NCBI GenBank assembly: GCA_028684915.1
Contig: JAQUEZ010000003.1
Location: 23,964 to 87,963 of the forward strand
Length of the DNA stretch: 64,000 bases
Direction: 5' to 3'
Origin: Desulfobulbus sp.
GTDB lineage: Bacteria; Desulfobacterota; Desulfobulbia; Desulfobulbales; Desulfobulbaceae
The translations under genes were made by a program, and so were the position numbers. Below the pieces are notes generated by a model that was not told the DNA's origin, ran no database searches, and saw nothing but the letters and a program-made list of their open reading frames with translations. Below, piece by piece: positions 37,504 through 46,370 of the stretch (position 1 is the first letter of the stretch; each line of letters begins with the position of its first letter).

Positions 37504-38184
37504 TCATAGTTTTTTCTTCAGTTCATTATCAAAAAGGATGAGTGACGGCGTATCCTCAACGAGGATTTCATGTATCCAGGCTTGCACAGGTTCTGTTTGT
37601 GCTGCTGAAGCAAGTTCTTTCGGGGAAATGCGGCTGCCGATAATGACTTGTCTGGTGAGTAACTCCTTCAGTTCAGGTGTCCAGTTGCGATAATGGGGGA
37701 TGGCCAGTTGAAGGCGCCAGAACAGCAAATTTCTATCGGCCGGAGCGAGATAGACTGACATCTGGAGAGCGGAAAAGATATCTGCCGGTGCTGACTGCCG
37801 TAGTGATCGGATCAGCGCTAGTCGTGCCCAGGCTCGCGGTTCGGCGGGATCGCGCATGAGGGCCGTCTTAATCGACCGCTCTGCTGCCAGAAATATTTCC
37901 GCTCGGCGGCCTAGGGGCAATCTTCCATTTTGGATAAGCTGCTCCCCAATAATTCCAGGTAGGTGTAAATGAGAGCCTGGGAGAAAAGCATTGGCCAGGT
38001 TGTAGCCTTCTTCCCAGATGATCATCAGAGATGCGGTAGAGATCAGTTTTTTCTGGTTTAAAGAGCGCTCCAGTTGCATCCCTGGCCAGCTTCTCCAGGC
38101 AGTGTTAAGCCAAAGCAGGGAAACCGCCCAAAAGCACAGCGACACTCCGGTGAGGAGACCAAGTTGCAGCCAGCGACCCTTCAT
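37504..38184 (-). CDS. Membrane-anchored TPR-like protein of the EPS cluster
   Basis: The 226-residue protein has one N-terminal membrane helix (residues 6-26) and a helical periplasmic part with TPR-like spacing (AAERSIKTALMRDPAEPRAWARLALI and a second helix pair ending SVYLAPADRNLLFWRLQLA). I do not recognise a named family. Similar anchored TPR-type proteins accompany O-antigen polymerases and exosortase-type EPS loci. The ATG overlaps the stop of the upstream phosphatase (ATGA), so the two genes are co-translated. Confidence 0.7.
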   Translation of the reverse strand: MKGRWLQLGLLTGVSLCFWAVSLLWLNTAWRSWPGMQLERSLNQKKLISTASLMIIWEEGYNLANAFLPGSHLHLPGIIGEQLIQNGRLPLGRRAEIFLAAERSIKTALMRDPAEPRAWARLALIRSLRQSAPADIFSALQMSVYLAPADRNLLFWRLQLAIPHYRNWTPELKELLTRQVIIGSRISPKELASAAQTEPVQAWIHEILVEDTPSLILFDNELKKKL

Positions 38185-38954
38185 ACGTCCACTCCTGTGC
38201 CGAGAAAACGGATGCGATCCGCTTCAAGAACAGCACAGGTCAGCGTACCAGTTGCATATGCCCCGGTATCGATACCGATCCTCTGCTGACGGATGACGGG
38301 TTGCTGTTCAATGGTGTGACCATGCACCACCGTGATATCAAGGCCATGATCCTCTCTAAGAAACTCTTCACGTATCCACAGCAGGTCGTCGGGCCTCTGC
38401 ATTTCAATCGCCCGTTTTGGCCTCAGGCCGGCATGGACGAAGAAATAACTGCCCAGGCGGATCTGCAGGGGCAAGTCCCGAAAAAAATGCAGATGCTCAG
38501 CGGGCATTTTGAGCAGCAGTTCCTCCCGTAAATCAATGGCCCGCTGTTCAGAGATATGGGGGTGCCCAGGATGCACTCCGTAACTCATCATCGTCCACAG
38601 ACCGCCAAAATCGAGCCACATGGGCAGAATGGACGGATCATCAAGAAACGACAGCAACAGTTGTTCATGATTGCCCCGCAGACAGATGCTTTCAAAGTTT
38701 TCATCCAGGCCGTTAAGAACGGCATCAATGGAATCACGAACAAAAGGTCCTCGATCGATATAATCCCCAAGGTACACCACCATATTGCGTGTATCCCTGG
38801 CCGCGGCCGCATCACGGCGAATCATGGCCTGCATGCGCTTAAGCAGGTCAGCCCGACCGTGAATGTCGCCGATAGCATAAACCCGCATCCCTTTGGGTAA
38901 CCACGGAGGCTGAGGGGAGGGGGATCTGGGTTTGTTCAAGCTGATGCCAAACAT
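38181..38954 (-). CDS. PPP-family metallophosphoesterase (Ser/Thr or Tyr phosphatase type)
   Basis: The 257-residue protein has the full PPP signature: YAIGDIHGRADLL near residue 26, VYLGDYIDRGP near 64, LRGNHEQLLL near 95, FVHAGLRP near 172 and VVHGHTIEQQP near 210. These supply the two-metal site. The gene starts 30 bases after the Wzc-type kinase stop. Polysaccharide clusters often pair the tyrosine kinase with a phosphatase that resets its C-terminal tyrosines, usually of the PHP or low-molecular-weight type. A PPP enzyme in that place is unusual, and its action on the kinase is only inferred. Confidence 0.9.
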   Translation of the reverse strand: MFGISLNKPRSPSPQPPWLPKGMRVYAIGDIHGRADLLKRMQAMIRRDAAAARDTRNMVVYLGDYIDRGPFVRDSIDAVLNGLDENFESICLRGNHEQLLLSFLDDPSILPMWLDFGGLWTMMSYGVHPGHPHISEQRAIDLREELLLKMPAEHLHFFRDLPLQIRLGSYFFVHAGLRPKRAIEMQRPDDLLWIREEFLREDHGLDITVVHGHTIEQQPVIRQQRIGIDTGAYATGTLTCAVLEADRIRFLGTGVDV

Positions 38955-38983
38955 GGGTTCCGTAGAGCCAATCTGCGTGCGGT

Positions 38984-41239
38984 TCAGTTGTTATAATATC
39001 GTCGGTATTTGTTGTAATAGTAGCCGTAGCCGCCGTATCCGTAGTATCGCTGCTGTTGCATGTTGACGATGGAGAGCACCAGGCCGCTGGGAGTGACGCC
39101 GATCATGTCGAGTTGCCGCAGCGCTGTTTTAACGGTTTCCCTTGGAGTCTCCGCCCACTGGACGACATAAATGACGGCATCAATCATCCGGGCCATGTTC
39201 CAAGAATCCGAAATGCCCATGATCGGTGGCGTGTCAAAGATGATCAGGTCGAACTCTTCTTCCAGTTGCTGCAACAGCGTTTTCATTTTCTGGGAGCGGA
39301 GGAGTTCTGCCGCCAGCGGTGTTTTTCCGTGGGCAAACATGATGTAAAGCTTGCTTTCCGGGTCTTGAACTATGGCGTCGGTAGGTGGCATATCGTGCTG
39401 CAGCACATCTTCAATTTTTATTTCTGATTGGAGGTTTTTAAACATTTTGTGCAGTGACGGACGACGAAGGTCGGCATCAATCAGGAGAACCTTCGCGCCC
39501 GAGGCTGCTGCAAGCCGGCCAAGCGCACCGCAAAAAGTTGATTTGCCTTCACTCGGAAGTGAAGAGGTGACCATGATGGTTTTGGGTGGGCGATCCACAT
39601 TGACAAGATGAATGGCATTGCGGATGGCACGTAGAGATTCGGAAAAGGAAGAAAACGGTTTTTGAATGGCGTAATCGACAGGTATGCCGTCTTCTTTACT
39701 TAATTGGGGGATGACGCCCAGCACCGGGTAGCCTGTGGTTCGCTCCACCTGGGCACTGGTACGAAAACCACGATCAAGTGTTTCCAGAAGATACACGCAG
39801 CCGACACCCAACATGAGACCACCGACTACGCCGAGGAGTAAGATCGGTTTCTTTTTAGGCTTACTGGGTGTTTTGGCCACGACTGCCGGCGATATGATTC
39901 GGGCGTCGGGACGTTGCAGGTCTTCCTGCATCTTGGTTTCCTGAAAACGGGCCAGAAATGTCTGGTACAGGGTACGGCTCGAATCGGCTTGGCGTTCCAG
40001 CTCGCGCAGCTGCACTTCAGTGTTCATGGTTTCCCCAGCCTGGACCTGCAGATCGGCCAGGGCTCGCTGCAAGGTCGTCTCAGCCGCACGGGCTGTCCTG
40101 ACCTCGTTCTCAAGACTCTGGACAATGCGGTTTACTTCTTCCTGGAGCTTGGACCGAATCTCTTTGATTTCGGCATCTGCCTGAATGACCTGCGGGTGCT
40201 TAGGGCCATATCGTTGGTTCAGCTCTGCTTTTTTGCGCCTAAATTCATTCTCAGAGGATTTCAGCTGGCTGATTGCAGCGGATTGCAGTACTTCGCCAAG
40301 ACTTTCGATGGCTCCCGATCGCCCTGCCATCTCGCGTGCCCCGCGCAGGCGTGCGTCCGCTTGAGAGGTTTTCAATTGCGCAGCCAACAACTGCCCATTG
40401 ACGGCATTCAGCCGCTGGTCGAGGATGGTTCCGCCGCCCTTGGTCTGCACTATCTTTCCCTGTTCTCGGACATTATTGACGGCCTGTTCGGCTTTTTGAA
40501 CTTCGGCCTTCAAACTTTCAAGGCGATTGGCCAGCCATTCGTTGGCCTGTTTGGTGGCGTCGAATTTGGCTTCCAGTTGGTCGTTGAGGTAGAGCTCCGC
40601 TAGAGTGTTGGCAAATTGGGCGGCTTGTTTTGGATCAGCGGAAGTGATCGAGACCGTGATGGTGTTGGTCTGCTTCCGTTGCTGAACGGTCAGCATTCCT
40701 TGAATTTGTTCGATGATGGATCGTTTGACCAACTGGTTGATTTCCTCCTCGCTCAGTTCTTCGACGATGTTGCCGGACCACAGAGATTTGACCCAAAGGA
40801 GTACTGGTTCCAGTAGATTGGCCTGTTTTTGTGAATTCAGGTTTGGATTGAAAGTCGGGTTGCGTATTAGGCCCAATTTATCGACCATACGGCCGATCAG
40901 GGAACTGGAACGCAGAATGTCCATTTCAGTGCCGATAACCGATGTCTCGGCGGAAAGACCTGAAACGACGTCCTCAAAATTCGTTACTTTGGTCTTACGA
41001 AGATCAAGGGTGAGTTGTGTCTCGGAGGTATAGAGGGGAGTGGTCTGGGAGAGGTATAGGGCAACGCAGACCAAAACCAGGGTAAAGACTCCCAATAGTA
41101 TGAATTTACGGCGGTACAGGGCGCGCAGGTAGTCGAGCACATTGATGCCGGAATCCTCCAGCTCCTCAGACAAATGTGGGCTGGCGGCATAGTTGTAGGC
41201 ATGAGAATAGTAATCTGATGACTGTTCGTGGCTGTTCAT
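38984..41239 (-). CDS. wzc: Wzc-type polysaccharide co-polymerase / BY-kinase
   Basis: The 751-residue inner-membrane protein has an N-terminal Wzz domain with a helix near residue 50, a long periplasmic coiled coil (about 190-420), a second membrane helix near 467 (ILLLGVVGGLMLGVG), and a cytoplasmic tyrosine kinase. Kinase motifs are Walker A (TSSLPSEGKSTFCG) near 555, Walker A' (VLLIDADLRRPSLH) and Walker B (LIIFDTPPIMGI). The last 24 residues contain ten tyrosines, the autophosphorylation cluster. It controls chain length and export with Wza. The gene follows wza in the same direction after a 59-base spacer. Confidence 0.95.
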   Translation of the reverse strand: MNSHEQSSDYYSHAYNYAASPHLSEELEDSGINVLDYLRALYRRKFILLGVFTLVLVCVALYLSQTTPLYTSETQLTLDLRKTKVTNFEDVVSGLSAETSVIGTEMDILRSSSLIGRMVDKLGLIRNPTFNPNLNSQKQANLLEPVLLWVKSLWSGNIVEELSEEEINQLVKRSIIEQIQGMLTVQQRKQTNTITVSITSADPKQAAQFANTLAELYLNDQLEAKFDATKQANEWLANRLESLKAEVQKAEQAVNNVREQGKIVQTKGGGTILDQRLNAVNGQLLAAQLKTSQADARLRGAREMAGRSGAIESLGEVLQSAAISQLKSSENEFRRKKAELNQRYGPKHPQVIQADAEIKEIRSKLQEEVNRIVQSLENEVRTARAAETTLQRALADLQVQAGETMNTEVQLRELERQADSSRTLYQTFLARFQETKMQEDLQRPDARIISPAVVAKTPSKPKKKPILLLGVVGGLMLGVGCVYLLETLDRGFRTSAQVERTTGYPVLGVIPQLSKEDGIPVDYAIQKPFSSFSESLRAIRNAIHLVNVDRPPKTIMVTSSLPSEGKSTFCGALGRLAAASGAKVLLIDADLRRPSLHKMFKNLQSEIKIEDVLQHDMPPTDAIVQDPESKLYIMFAHGKTPLAAELLRSQKMKTLLQQLEEEFDLIIFDTPPIMGISDSWNMARMIDAVIYVVQWAETPRETVKTALRQLDMIGVTPSGLVLSIVNMQQQRYYGYGGYGYYYNKYRRYYNN

Positions 41240-41298
41240 TAGCTATATGGCCTTGCTTGGAAATAGAGTGGGTGACGAATGAAAGGCGGAACAGAAAA

Positions 41299-41883
41299 TC
41301 AGAAAAATCGTTCCCGAATGTTGACGATGTCGCCAGGAAACAAGATGGTGGAATGGTCGGCATCTTCAATGATAGTTTCCGGGTTGCTTCTGGTGATGTG
41401 GGCTTTGTTCTGGCGAGCGCGATGGGTGTAGCCGCCTGCCATGGCAATTGCATTATAGAGCGTAATGCCATTGACGTATTCATAAGGGCCTGGCTTAACG
41501 ACTTCGCCCATGATGTAAAAAGGTCGATAGTTCAGTATCTCTATAGTAATCCTGGGGTCATTGAGGTAACCGTCTTTAAGTTTGTCTGTTAATAACTTCT
41601 CCAGTTTCCACATGGACAGGCCGCCAACTGTAATCTGGCCAACCAGTGGAAAAGATATGCTGCCTGATCCGTCAAGTTGAAATTCTCCACAAAGGTCTGG
41701 TTCACGATAAACGTTTATTTTCAGCTTATCACCAGGACCCAATGTGTATATTGCATCTATGTTTTGTTGCTGCTGATTTGTCTCGGCCGAAGCAATCATG
41801 GAGACAGCAGGACTAAGACTGAACAGTATCAACGTCGTGAAAATACGAACGATTGCTGCGCGAATAAAAGTTTGAAAAAACAT
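41299..41883 (-). CDS. wza: Polysaccharide export outer-membrane protein (Wza family, short form)
   Basis: The 194-residue protein has a signal-peptide-like N-terminus (FIRAAIVRIFTTLILFSLSP), a Poly_export domain (TLGPGDKLKINVYREPDLCGEFQ near residue 46) and one SLBB-type domain (FYIMGEVVKPGPYEYVNGI near 120), ending soon after. E. coli Wza is about 380 residues with more SLBB repeats and a C-terminal helix that forms the outer-membrane pore. This short form is common in EPS and holdfast loci and likely works with a separate outer-membrane protein, for which the adjacent beta-barrel gene is a candidate. Confidence 0.92.
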   Translation of the reverse strand: MFFQTFIRAAIVRIFTTLILFSLSPAVSMIASAETNQQQQNIDAIYTLGPGDKLKINVYREPDLCGEFQLDGSGSISFPLVGQITVGGLSMWKLEKLLTDKLKDGYLNDPRITIEILNYRPFYIMGEVVKPGPYEYVNGITLYNAIAMAGGYTHRARQNKAHITRSNPETIIEDADHSTILFPGDIVNIRERFF

Positions 41884-41922
41884 ATGTTCTATAGGGCTTA
41901 TAAGTAAATAGTCAGTGACTGA

Positions 41923-43143
41923 TCAGTATTTCGCGGTTAATGAAATCATAAAGACATTAGCGGTGTATTCCCTGGTTGGATCATCACTGCTCTTATCCTG
42001 GAACTTGTAGGACATTTCTGCATCTAAATACCGATTGTACATATATTTTGCCCTGATACCGGCAGTGTTCAAATCGTCAGCGGTTTCTATGGATTGATAC
42101 TTGTCGTGGGTGTAGTCGTAGAAAACCCCAAGCAGGACGTCGCGCAGCAGCTCATGATCGACCCGGATGCCGCCGGTATAGCGGTTGATGCCGGAGGAAG
42201 TGGCCAAGGTCGATTCCTCGATGGAACTCTGAGCGCTCAGTTGCACCGATGTCAGCTGGGTGGCGTTCCACAGGATTTTGGCCCCGTACCACATGCCGCT
42301 CGTGCTGTCCCAGTTATCGTATTCCTGCTGCATGTAGCCGGCAAAAACCTCGCCACTGGTCACCTCTCCCATATAAATGCCGGTACCCACGCCCAACCGG
42401 TAACCGTTGGAATCTCGGCCGGCATCGCTCTGGTCGTACACCCGGCGATCGATGGCGCCGGTGACAAACGGCTGAACTGAAGGGCGCAGTTCATAGGCGA
42501 TACGGCCATCGAATTTGTACATGGTCCGATCACGGTCGCTTAAATCCTCCGTGCCACCGTTTATGAGATCAACGGAGCTGTAGTCAATTTTAGTGACTCC
42601 CGCACCTCCGGTCAGAGAAACCCGGTTGAGTCCATGCTTGTAGATCATGTCAAGTTTGGAGCTGTTGTACTCGGCCGGGTCTTTCCAGGAATTGCTGGAA
42701 TCGGGAGATGTTCGATCCTCATGCATCTGTTGGATGCCTGCATTGACCGTGAGAAAGGATTCGCGTTGGACATCCAGTCGGCCGTTGAACAACAGATTAG
42801 TCTCCAGGTAATCTTCATCGCTGTGCGAAGCATGGGTGGCACTGGTCACACCGGCGACCAGCCCCAAGGCGTGCCGATTCCAATCGGTATCTATTTTCAC
42901 CCCGGGACGCGCGATGTAAATCGCATCACCGACCGTGTTGGCATAACTGGCGTAGATGTTGTCGTTATACGTTACATCCGCAGACAGAGCCGGTTTGACA
43001 ATCAGAGTGCTGAACCGTTCGCCGACGGCGTCATAATCAGGGCGCGGTCGGTCGGCGATCGAAACGCCCTGGTCAGCTTGAACATTCGCGGTGCAGAGGG
43101 AGAGCAGTATCACTGACCAATGTAATTTATTTGTTGTATGCAT
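41923..43143 (-). CDS. EPS-cluster outer-membrane beta-barrel protein
   Basis: The 406-residue protein has a signal peptide (LHWSVILLSLCTANVQA, cleavage near residue 23) and then alternating amphipathic strands with aromatic ends, finishing with FMISLTAKY, where a terminal aromatic residue is typical of barrels. It resembles the BBP2-type barrels of EPS/PEP-CTERM loci (DVTYNDNIYASYANTVGDAIY, RYLDAEMSYKFQDKSSDDPTREY). It may be the exit channel for the polymer because the adjacent Wza is short. It lies 39 bases upstream of wza. Confidence 0.82.
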   Translation of the reverse strand: MHTTNKLHWSVILLSLCTANVQADQGVSIADRPRPDYDAVGERFSTLIVKPALSADVTYNDNIYASYANTVGDAIYIARPGVKIDTDWNRHALGLVAGVTSATHASHSDEDYLETNLLFNGRLDVQRESFLTVNAGIQQMHEDRTSPDSSNSWKDPAEYNSSKLDMIYKHGLNRVSLTGGAGVTKIDYSSVDLINGGTEDLSDRDRTMYKFDGRIAYELRPSVQPFVTGAIDRRVYDQSDAGRDSNGYRLGVGTGIYMGEVTSGEVFAGYMQQEYDNWDSTSGMWYGAKILWNATQLTSVQLSAQSSIEESTLATSSGINRYTGGIRVDHELLRDVLLGVFYDYTHDKYQSIETADDLNTAGIRAKYMYNRYLDAEMSYKFQDKSSDDPTREYTANVFMISLTAKY

Positions 43144-43206
43144 GACCGGTTCTTACGGATAATTTAGTTTTTTTAGATCGTGTAAATGAATGATTTTGTA
43201 CGGTGA

Positions 43207-43950
43207 TTACGGATTTGTCGGGCTGGGATTAGGTTGCTCGGTCGGTACTCCTTCGGTGGGTGTAGTATTCACAGTTGGCGTTTGCTGTGCGCCGGCTGCG
43301 GCAGCAGGCGCGGCTGCAATAATCGCTTCAGCTTGATCAGGAGCAGCTTCCAGAGCGGCAGTGACAATGGCTAAAGAAGCGGAGGGTGCTGCAGCCGTAG
43401 CCGTGGTGACAATGGCCACTGCTGCCTCTGGTGCTTGGGTGATAGCAGCGGTTACGATATCAGCGGCCGCTTGTGGGGCCATGGTCACAGCGGTGCTAAC
43501 GATCGCGACTACCTGATCCGGAGCCTGTTTGATCGCAGCGGTAACGATATCAGTCGCCGCCTGGGGTGCCAGGGCCACTGCGGTGCTGACGATCGCAACA
43601 ACCTGATCCGGAGCCTGTTTTGTTGCAGCGGCCACGATCACAGCTGCGGCACTGGGTACGCTAGTGATAGCGGTCTGGACAATTTTGGCTGCGGAGGCAG
43701 GCAAGGCGGCGGCGGCCCGTTCGACGAGCAGTTCGACATTGCCCGGATCTGTTTTGATCGCGTCTTTCAGGGCATCTAGTAAAGCCTGCTCATTGATTTT
43801 GGTTTTGTCGATCTGGTCAAGGGTCAGGCGTTTGGCAAGATAGTCCTGCATAATTTGTTGGCTGTCGGTAATGGCCGCCGAGTAGGAAGCTAGTGACAGA
43901 AGTAAGCCTGTTACGATAGTTTGAATGATAATTCTCAGATGTGGATTCAT
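43207..43950 (-). CDS. Secreted alanine-rich protein with nine 15-residue repeats
   Basis: The 247-residue protein has a signal peptide (residues 1-25, IVTGLLLSLASYSAA), a helical segment to about residue 85, and then nine consecutive 15-residue units with the pattern [A/D]-I-V-x-x-A-x-x-x-A-P-x-x-x-x. The repeat Ile falls at residues 90, 105, 120 and so on to 210 without a break. A Pro/Thr-rich tail (TPTVNTTPTEGVPTEQPNPS) follows. The repeats should form short amphipathic helices with a Pro-led turn. I do not recognise the family. Its place between the O-antigen ligase and the barrel suggests an extracellular or periplasmic structural role in the EPS system. Confidence 0.75.
   Translation of the reverse strand: MNPHLRIIIQTIVTGLLLSLASYSAAITDSQQIMQDYLAKRLTLDQIDKTKINEQALLDALKDAIKTDPGNVELLVERAAAALPASAAKIVQTAITSVPSAAAVIVAAATKQAPDQVVAIVSTAVALAPQAATDIVTAAIKQAPDQVVAIVSTAVTMAPQAAADIVTAAITQAPEAAVAIVTTATAAAPSASLAIVTAALEAAPDQAEAIIAAAPAAAAGAQQTPTVNTTPTEGVPTEQPNPSPTNP
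43312..43686 (-). repeat. Tandem 45-bp coding repeats (90-bp higher-order units)
   Basis: This stretch encodes the nine 15-residue units. Two neighbouring 90-base blocks are almost identical at DNA level; for example GGTGCTGACGATCGCAACAA near 43575 and GGTGCTAACGATCGCGACTA near 43490, each followed by CCTGATCCGGAGCCTGTTT. Such near-identity can change copy number by slippage or recombination. Confidence 0.8.
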
Positions 43951-44000
43951 AGTCAGCCCCGTAATATAGAGATGATCGTTCTTGTGTAGGTGTAATGCAT

Positions 44001-45428
44001 TCAGGCTTCCTGGCTCACGAGCTCATTATTTCCAGTCGAATTGCTTGGCTTTGAATGCCAGCTTTGGCTGACACCGACACCCAAAATGGCGGAAAAGGTT
44101 ATCGCCACCGCTGGGATCTGCAGGCTGAAATCAAAGAAAGAATGCAGTCCGACTACGATGCTGGAGCAAAACCCAACGGTCGAGTAGACCCGATCGCGCT
44201 TGCGTCGCAGAAAGCCAGCGAGGCAGCGAATCGCCAGTCCGGCGAAGGCGGTAATCCAGATCACCCCTACAGGCCAGCCGAGATCAAAAATGGTTTCAAG
44301 CCAGTCATTGTGGACCTTGTCCCAGGCAGCGGTGGTTTCGTCGGCAAACATCGGAAAAATCCGTGGGAAAGAACCGGCGCCATACCCGGTCAGTGGGGAT
44401 TCTTGCACCACCTGCCAAGCCTGCTGATACATGATGAAGCGACCTTCGTTTTCGATATCTGTTCCCAGCAATCTTTGTTGCCAGGCTTCCCCGCTGAACA
44501 GCACGATAACGACTAGTGCTGCGGGAAGGGTCAGCGAGAGGAGTTTGGCCAGCCAACCTTTGCGAATGCGAGCAAGGTTGAGCGAGTAGACGAGGTAGCA
44601 AAGGCCGATCAAGCCGCAGGTGATTCCTGCACGGGAAAGAGTAAGAAGCAGTGCAGAAGCAAGGATCACGATGCAGGTCAATTGTATTGCGCCCTCGGTA
44701 AAGGCTTTCTGCATTATGTGTCTTACCTTGTCACTGCCGAATCTCGGGTTGTCAAAACTACGTAGCAAAGTAGCCTGATATAAACCCACGGCACAGAGCA
44801 GCTGCAGCGAAACAAGAGTGGCGTAGTTGTTCCTGTTGATGAGCGTTGCTGATAGTGCTGTCGACGTGGAGCTTCTGTCGACCCACAGCACTACCTGGTA
44901 GCCGCTCAGGTGGATAACGAGTCCGTAGACCGCGTAGGCGAACCCAGAGATAATCAGGGTTTTATACAGGAGATGAGCTCGGTTTTTTTCTCTGCCGAAC
45001 TGTAGGGCCAACCAGAAAACAGCTATGTACATTCCTATGCGAAGAGTACTGTTTATAACTTCGCCCCGGGCAGGGGTGAAGGAGCTTTCCTCAAGATGGC
45101 TGCCCAGGATTTCTTGCGTTTCCAGCCAGAGTGGATGGATATCAAGAAGCGGAGGAAAGGGGAGGAGTTGTAAGCCCATCCAGCACATCAGGAGTACGCA
45201 GCACAGGGTCTCGGGCCAAAGCCGAATAAGGCTGACTGCACCGCTGCTTTTCAAAATAAGTTGTGAGCCGCACCAGATAACCATTAAGGTGAAAATAATA
45301 ACTGCAAAGAATGCCTGCGACAGCAGATGAACCGCGCCAAAAGGCAAAGGAGCTACAGCAAGCAAAATAAGAAATGACAGAAAAAGTGCGTCATCCGTAT
45401 TCTTATATGTTTCTGATTGAGTCGACAT
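44001..45428 (-). CDS. O-antigen ligase/polymerase family protein (Wzy_C domain)
   Basis: From the start at 45428 (MSTQSETYKN; the site has only a weak ribosome-binding sequence) the protein has 475 residues and about 12 membrane helices. The Wzy_C region includes LLLTLSRAGITCGLIGLCYLV and the large periplasmic loop with LTGYGAGSFPRIFPMF and AWDKVHNDWLETIFDLGWPVG, where the HNDWL motif is conserved in WaaL and related polymerases. It could polymerise the repeat unit or ligate the polymer to an acceptor. A second Wzy-type protein is encoded at 20951-22285, so the two probably divide these tasks or belong to two glycans. Confidence 0.85.
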   Translation of the reverse strand: MSTQSETYKNTDDALFLSFLILLAVAPLPFGAVHLLSQAFFAVIIFTLMVIWCGSQLILKSSGAVSLIRLWPETLCCVLLMCWMGLQLLPFPPLLDIHPLWLETQEILGSHLEESSFTPARGEVINSTLRIGMYIAVFWLALQFGREKNRAHLLYKTLIISGFAYAVYGLVIHLSGYQVVLWVDRSSTSTALSATLINRNNYATLVSLQLLCAVGLYQATLLRSFDNPRFGSDKVRHIMQKAFTEGAIQLTCIVILASALLLTLSRAGITCGLIGLCYLVYSLNLARIRKGWLAKLLSLTLPAALVVIVLFSGEAWQQRLLGTDIENEGRFIMYQQAWQVVQESPLTGYGAGSFPRIFPMFADETTAAWDKVHNDWLETIFDLGWPVGVIWITAFAGLAIRCLAGFLRRKRDRVYSTVGFCSSIVVGLHSFFDFSLQIPAVAITFSAILGVGVSQSWHSKPSNSTGNNELVSQEA

Positions 45429-45512
45429 ATTTACATTTGATTGAAAAGTATAAAAATAAAGTCTCAATCAGAAACATCAAATAATAGTTTGATTAATTGA
45501 AAAATATCTTTA

Positions 45513-45820
45513 TCAGAACTTGAAAATAACTGAGCAAACGACATTGTGCCCATTGATGCTGTCGGACACATCGTTGTCAGCTATGCCTAAATATTCATAA
45601 CCAACATCAATGGCCCAATCGCTTGAAAAATTGTAGGTAACACCTGTTCCCACCTTGTAGGCAAAGGCATTGGAGCTATCGTCTACCGGCGGGAGAACGC
45701 TCGGAATTTCAGCGGGAACATTAGATTCCAGGCTCAGGCTATAATGGGCATAGCCAATGCCTGCGACCGCATAGAGGGAAAAGCTGTCAAGCACCGGGAT
45801 GCTGTAGTACTGGCCACGAT
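45513..45820 (-). pseudogene. C-terminal fragment of an outer-membrane beta-barrel protein
   Basis: The frame encodes barrel strands such as SFSLYAVAGIGYAHYSLSLE, AYKVGTGVTYNFSSDWAID and VGYEYLGIADN, and ends with VVCSVIFKF, whose terminal Phe is typical of OmpA/OmpW-like barrels. There is no signal peptide or first half. The fragment joins the 3' side of the CsgG-like gene in a different frame near 45815, so an internal deletion probably fused two genes. A single-base frame change in one longer gene is less likely because CsgG proteins do not carry such barrels. Confidence 0.65.
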
Positions 45821-46351
45821 TTTGCCGCTTGAGGTCTCGGTGACAAACAGGTCAAGACCGACCAGAATCCTGTTCTGCACCACTCTTGGGCCGCCACCGG
45901 CTACTTCCACCTCGGCGCCGCCACCTGTAATAAAATCAAGGGTGTTGATGCTGCCGGTTATGAAGTAACGGCTCGGCAGGACCCTCTGGTTGTTCATCAG
46001 TCCCATCTGGATTTCGGTGGTCATGATTCTGGGATCCCTGCGATTGACCACTGAAACACCCGCCAGAAGAAGGGCTGACTGGACGATGTCTCCGGCTCCC
46101 TGGGTGGCGAATTTCCCGGTGCCGCTTTCGGTGATTTGCTCTTTTCCGGTGCTGTCCAGTATCGTTCCGACCGAAAAGGTTATTGAGGGGTCAATCTTGC
46201 CTTTCAGACATTTCAGGGAGTTGTCGAAATGGGTTTCGATATTTCTTATGGGGGGGCCGTTGACAAGGTACAAGTCTTCCTTGGTTCGAGCGCAGGAAAC
46301 AACGGAAACAGATAAAAGTACAATTGTTATTGTATGTAAAATATTTTTCAT
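45734..46351 (-). pseudogene. CsgG/HfaB-like lipoprotein, 3'-truncated
   Basis: From 46351 (MKNILHT) the protein has a lipoprotein signal with lipobox SVVSCA, and then CsgG-family features: GQ-rich strands, SALLLAGVSVVNRRDPRIMTTE near residue 85, YFITGSINTLDFITGGG near 125 and ILVGLDLFVTETSSGKIVAST near 155. CsgG and holdfast HfaB form outer-membrane pores for curlin-like proteins and are about 270-320 residues long. Here the sequence leaves the family at about residue 180 and ends in an out-of-frame tail. The C-terminal third is missing, so secretion through this pore is doubtful unless the break is an error. Confidence 0.75.
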
Positions 46352-46370
46352 GAATCTGTTCTGTTGGTTA

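Noticed and set aside
43312..43686. CRISPR-like or tandem noncoding array
   Set aside because: The repeats are in frame, continuous, without spacers, and encode the 15-residue protein repeats.
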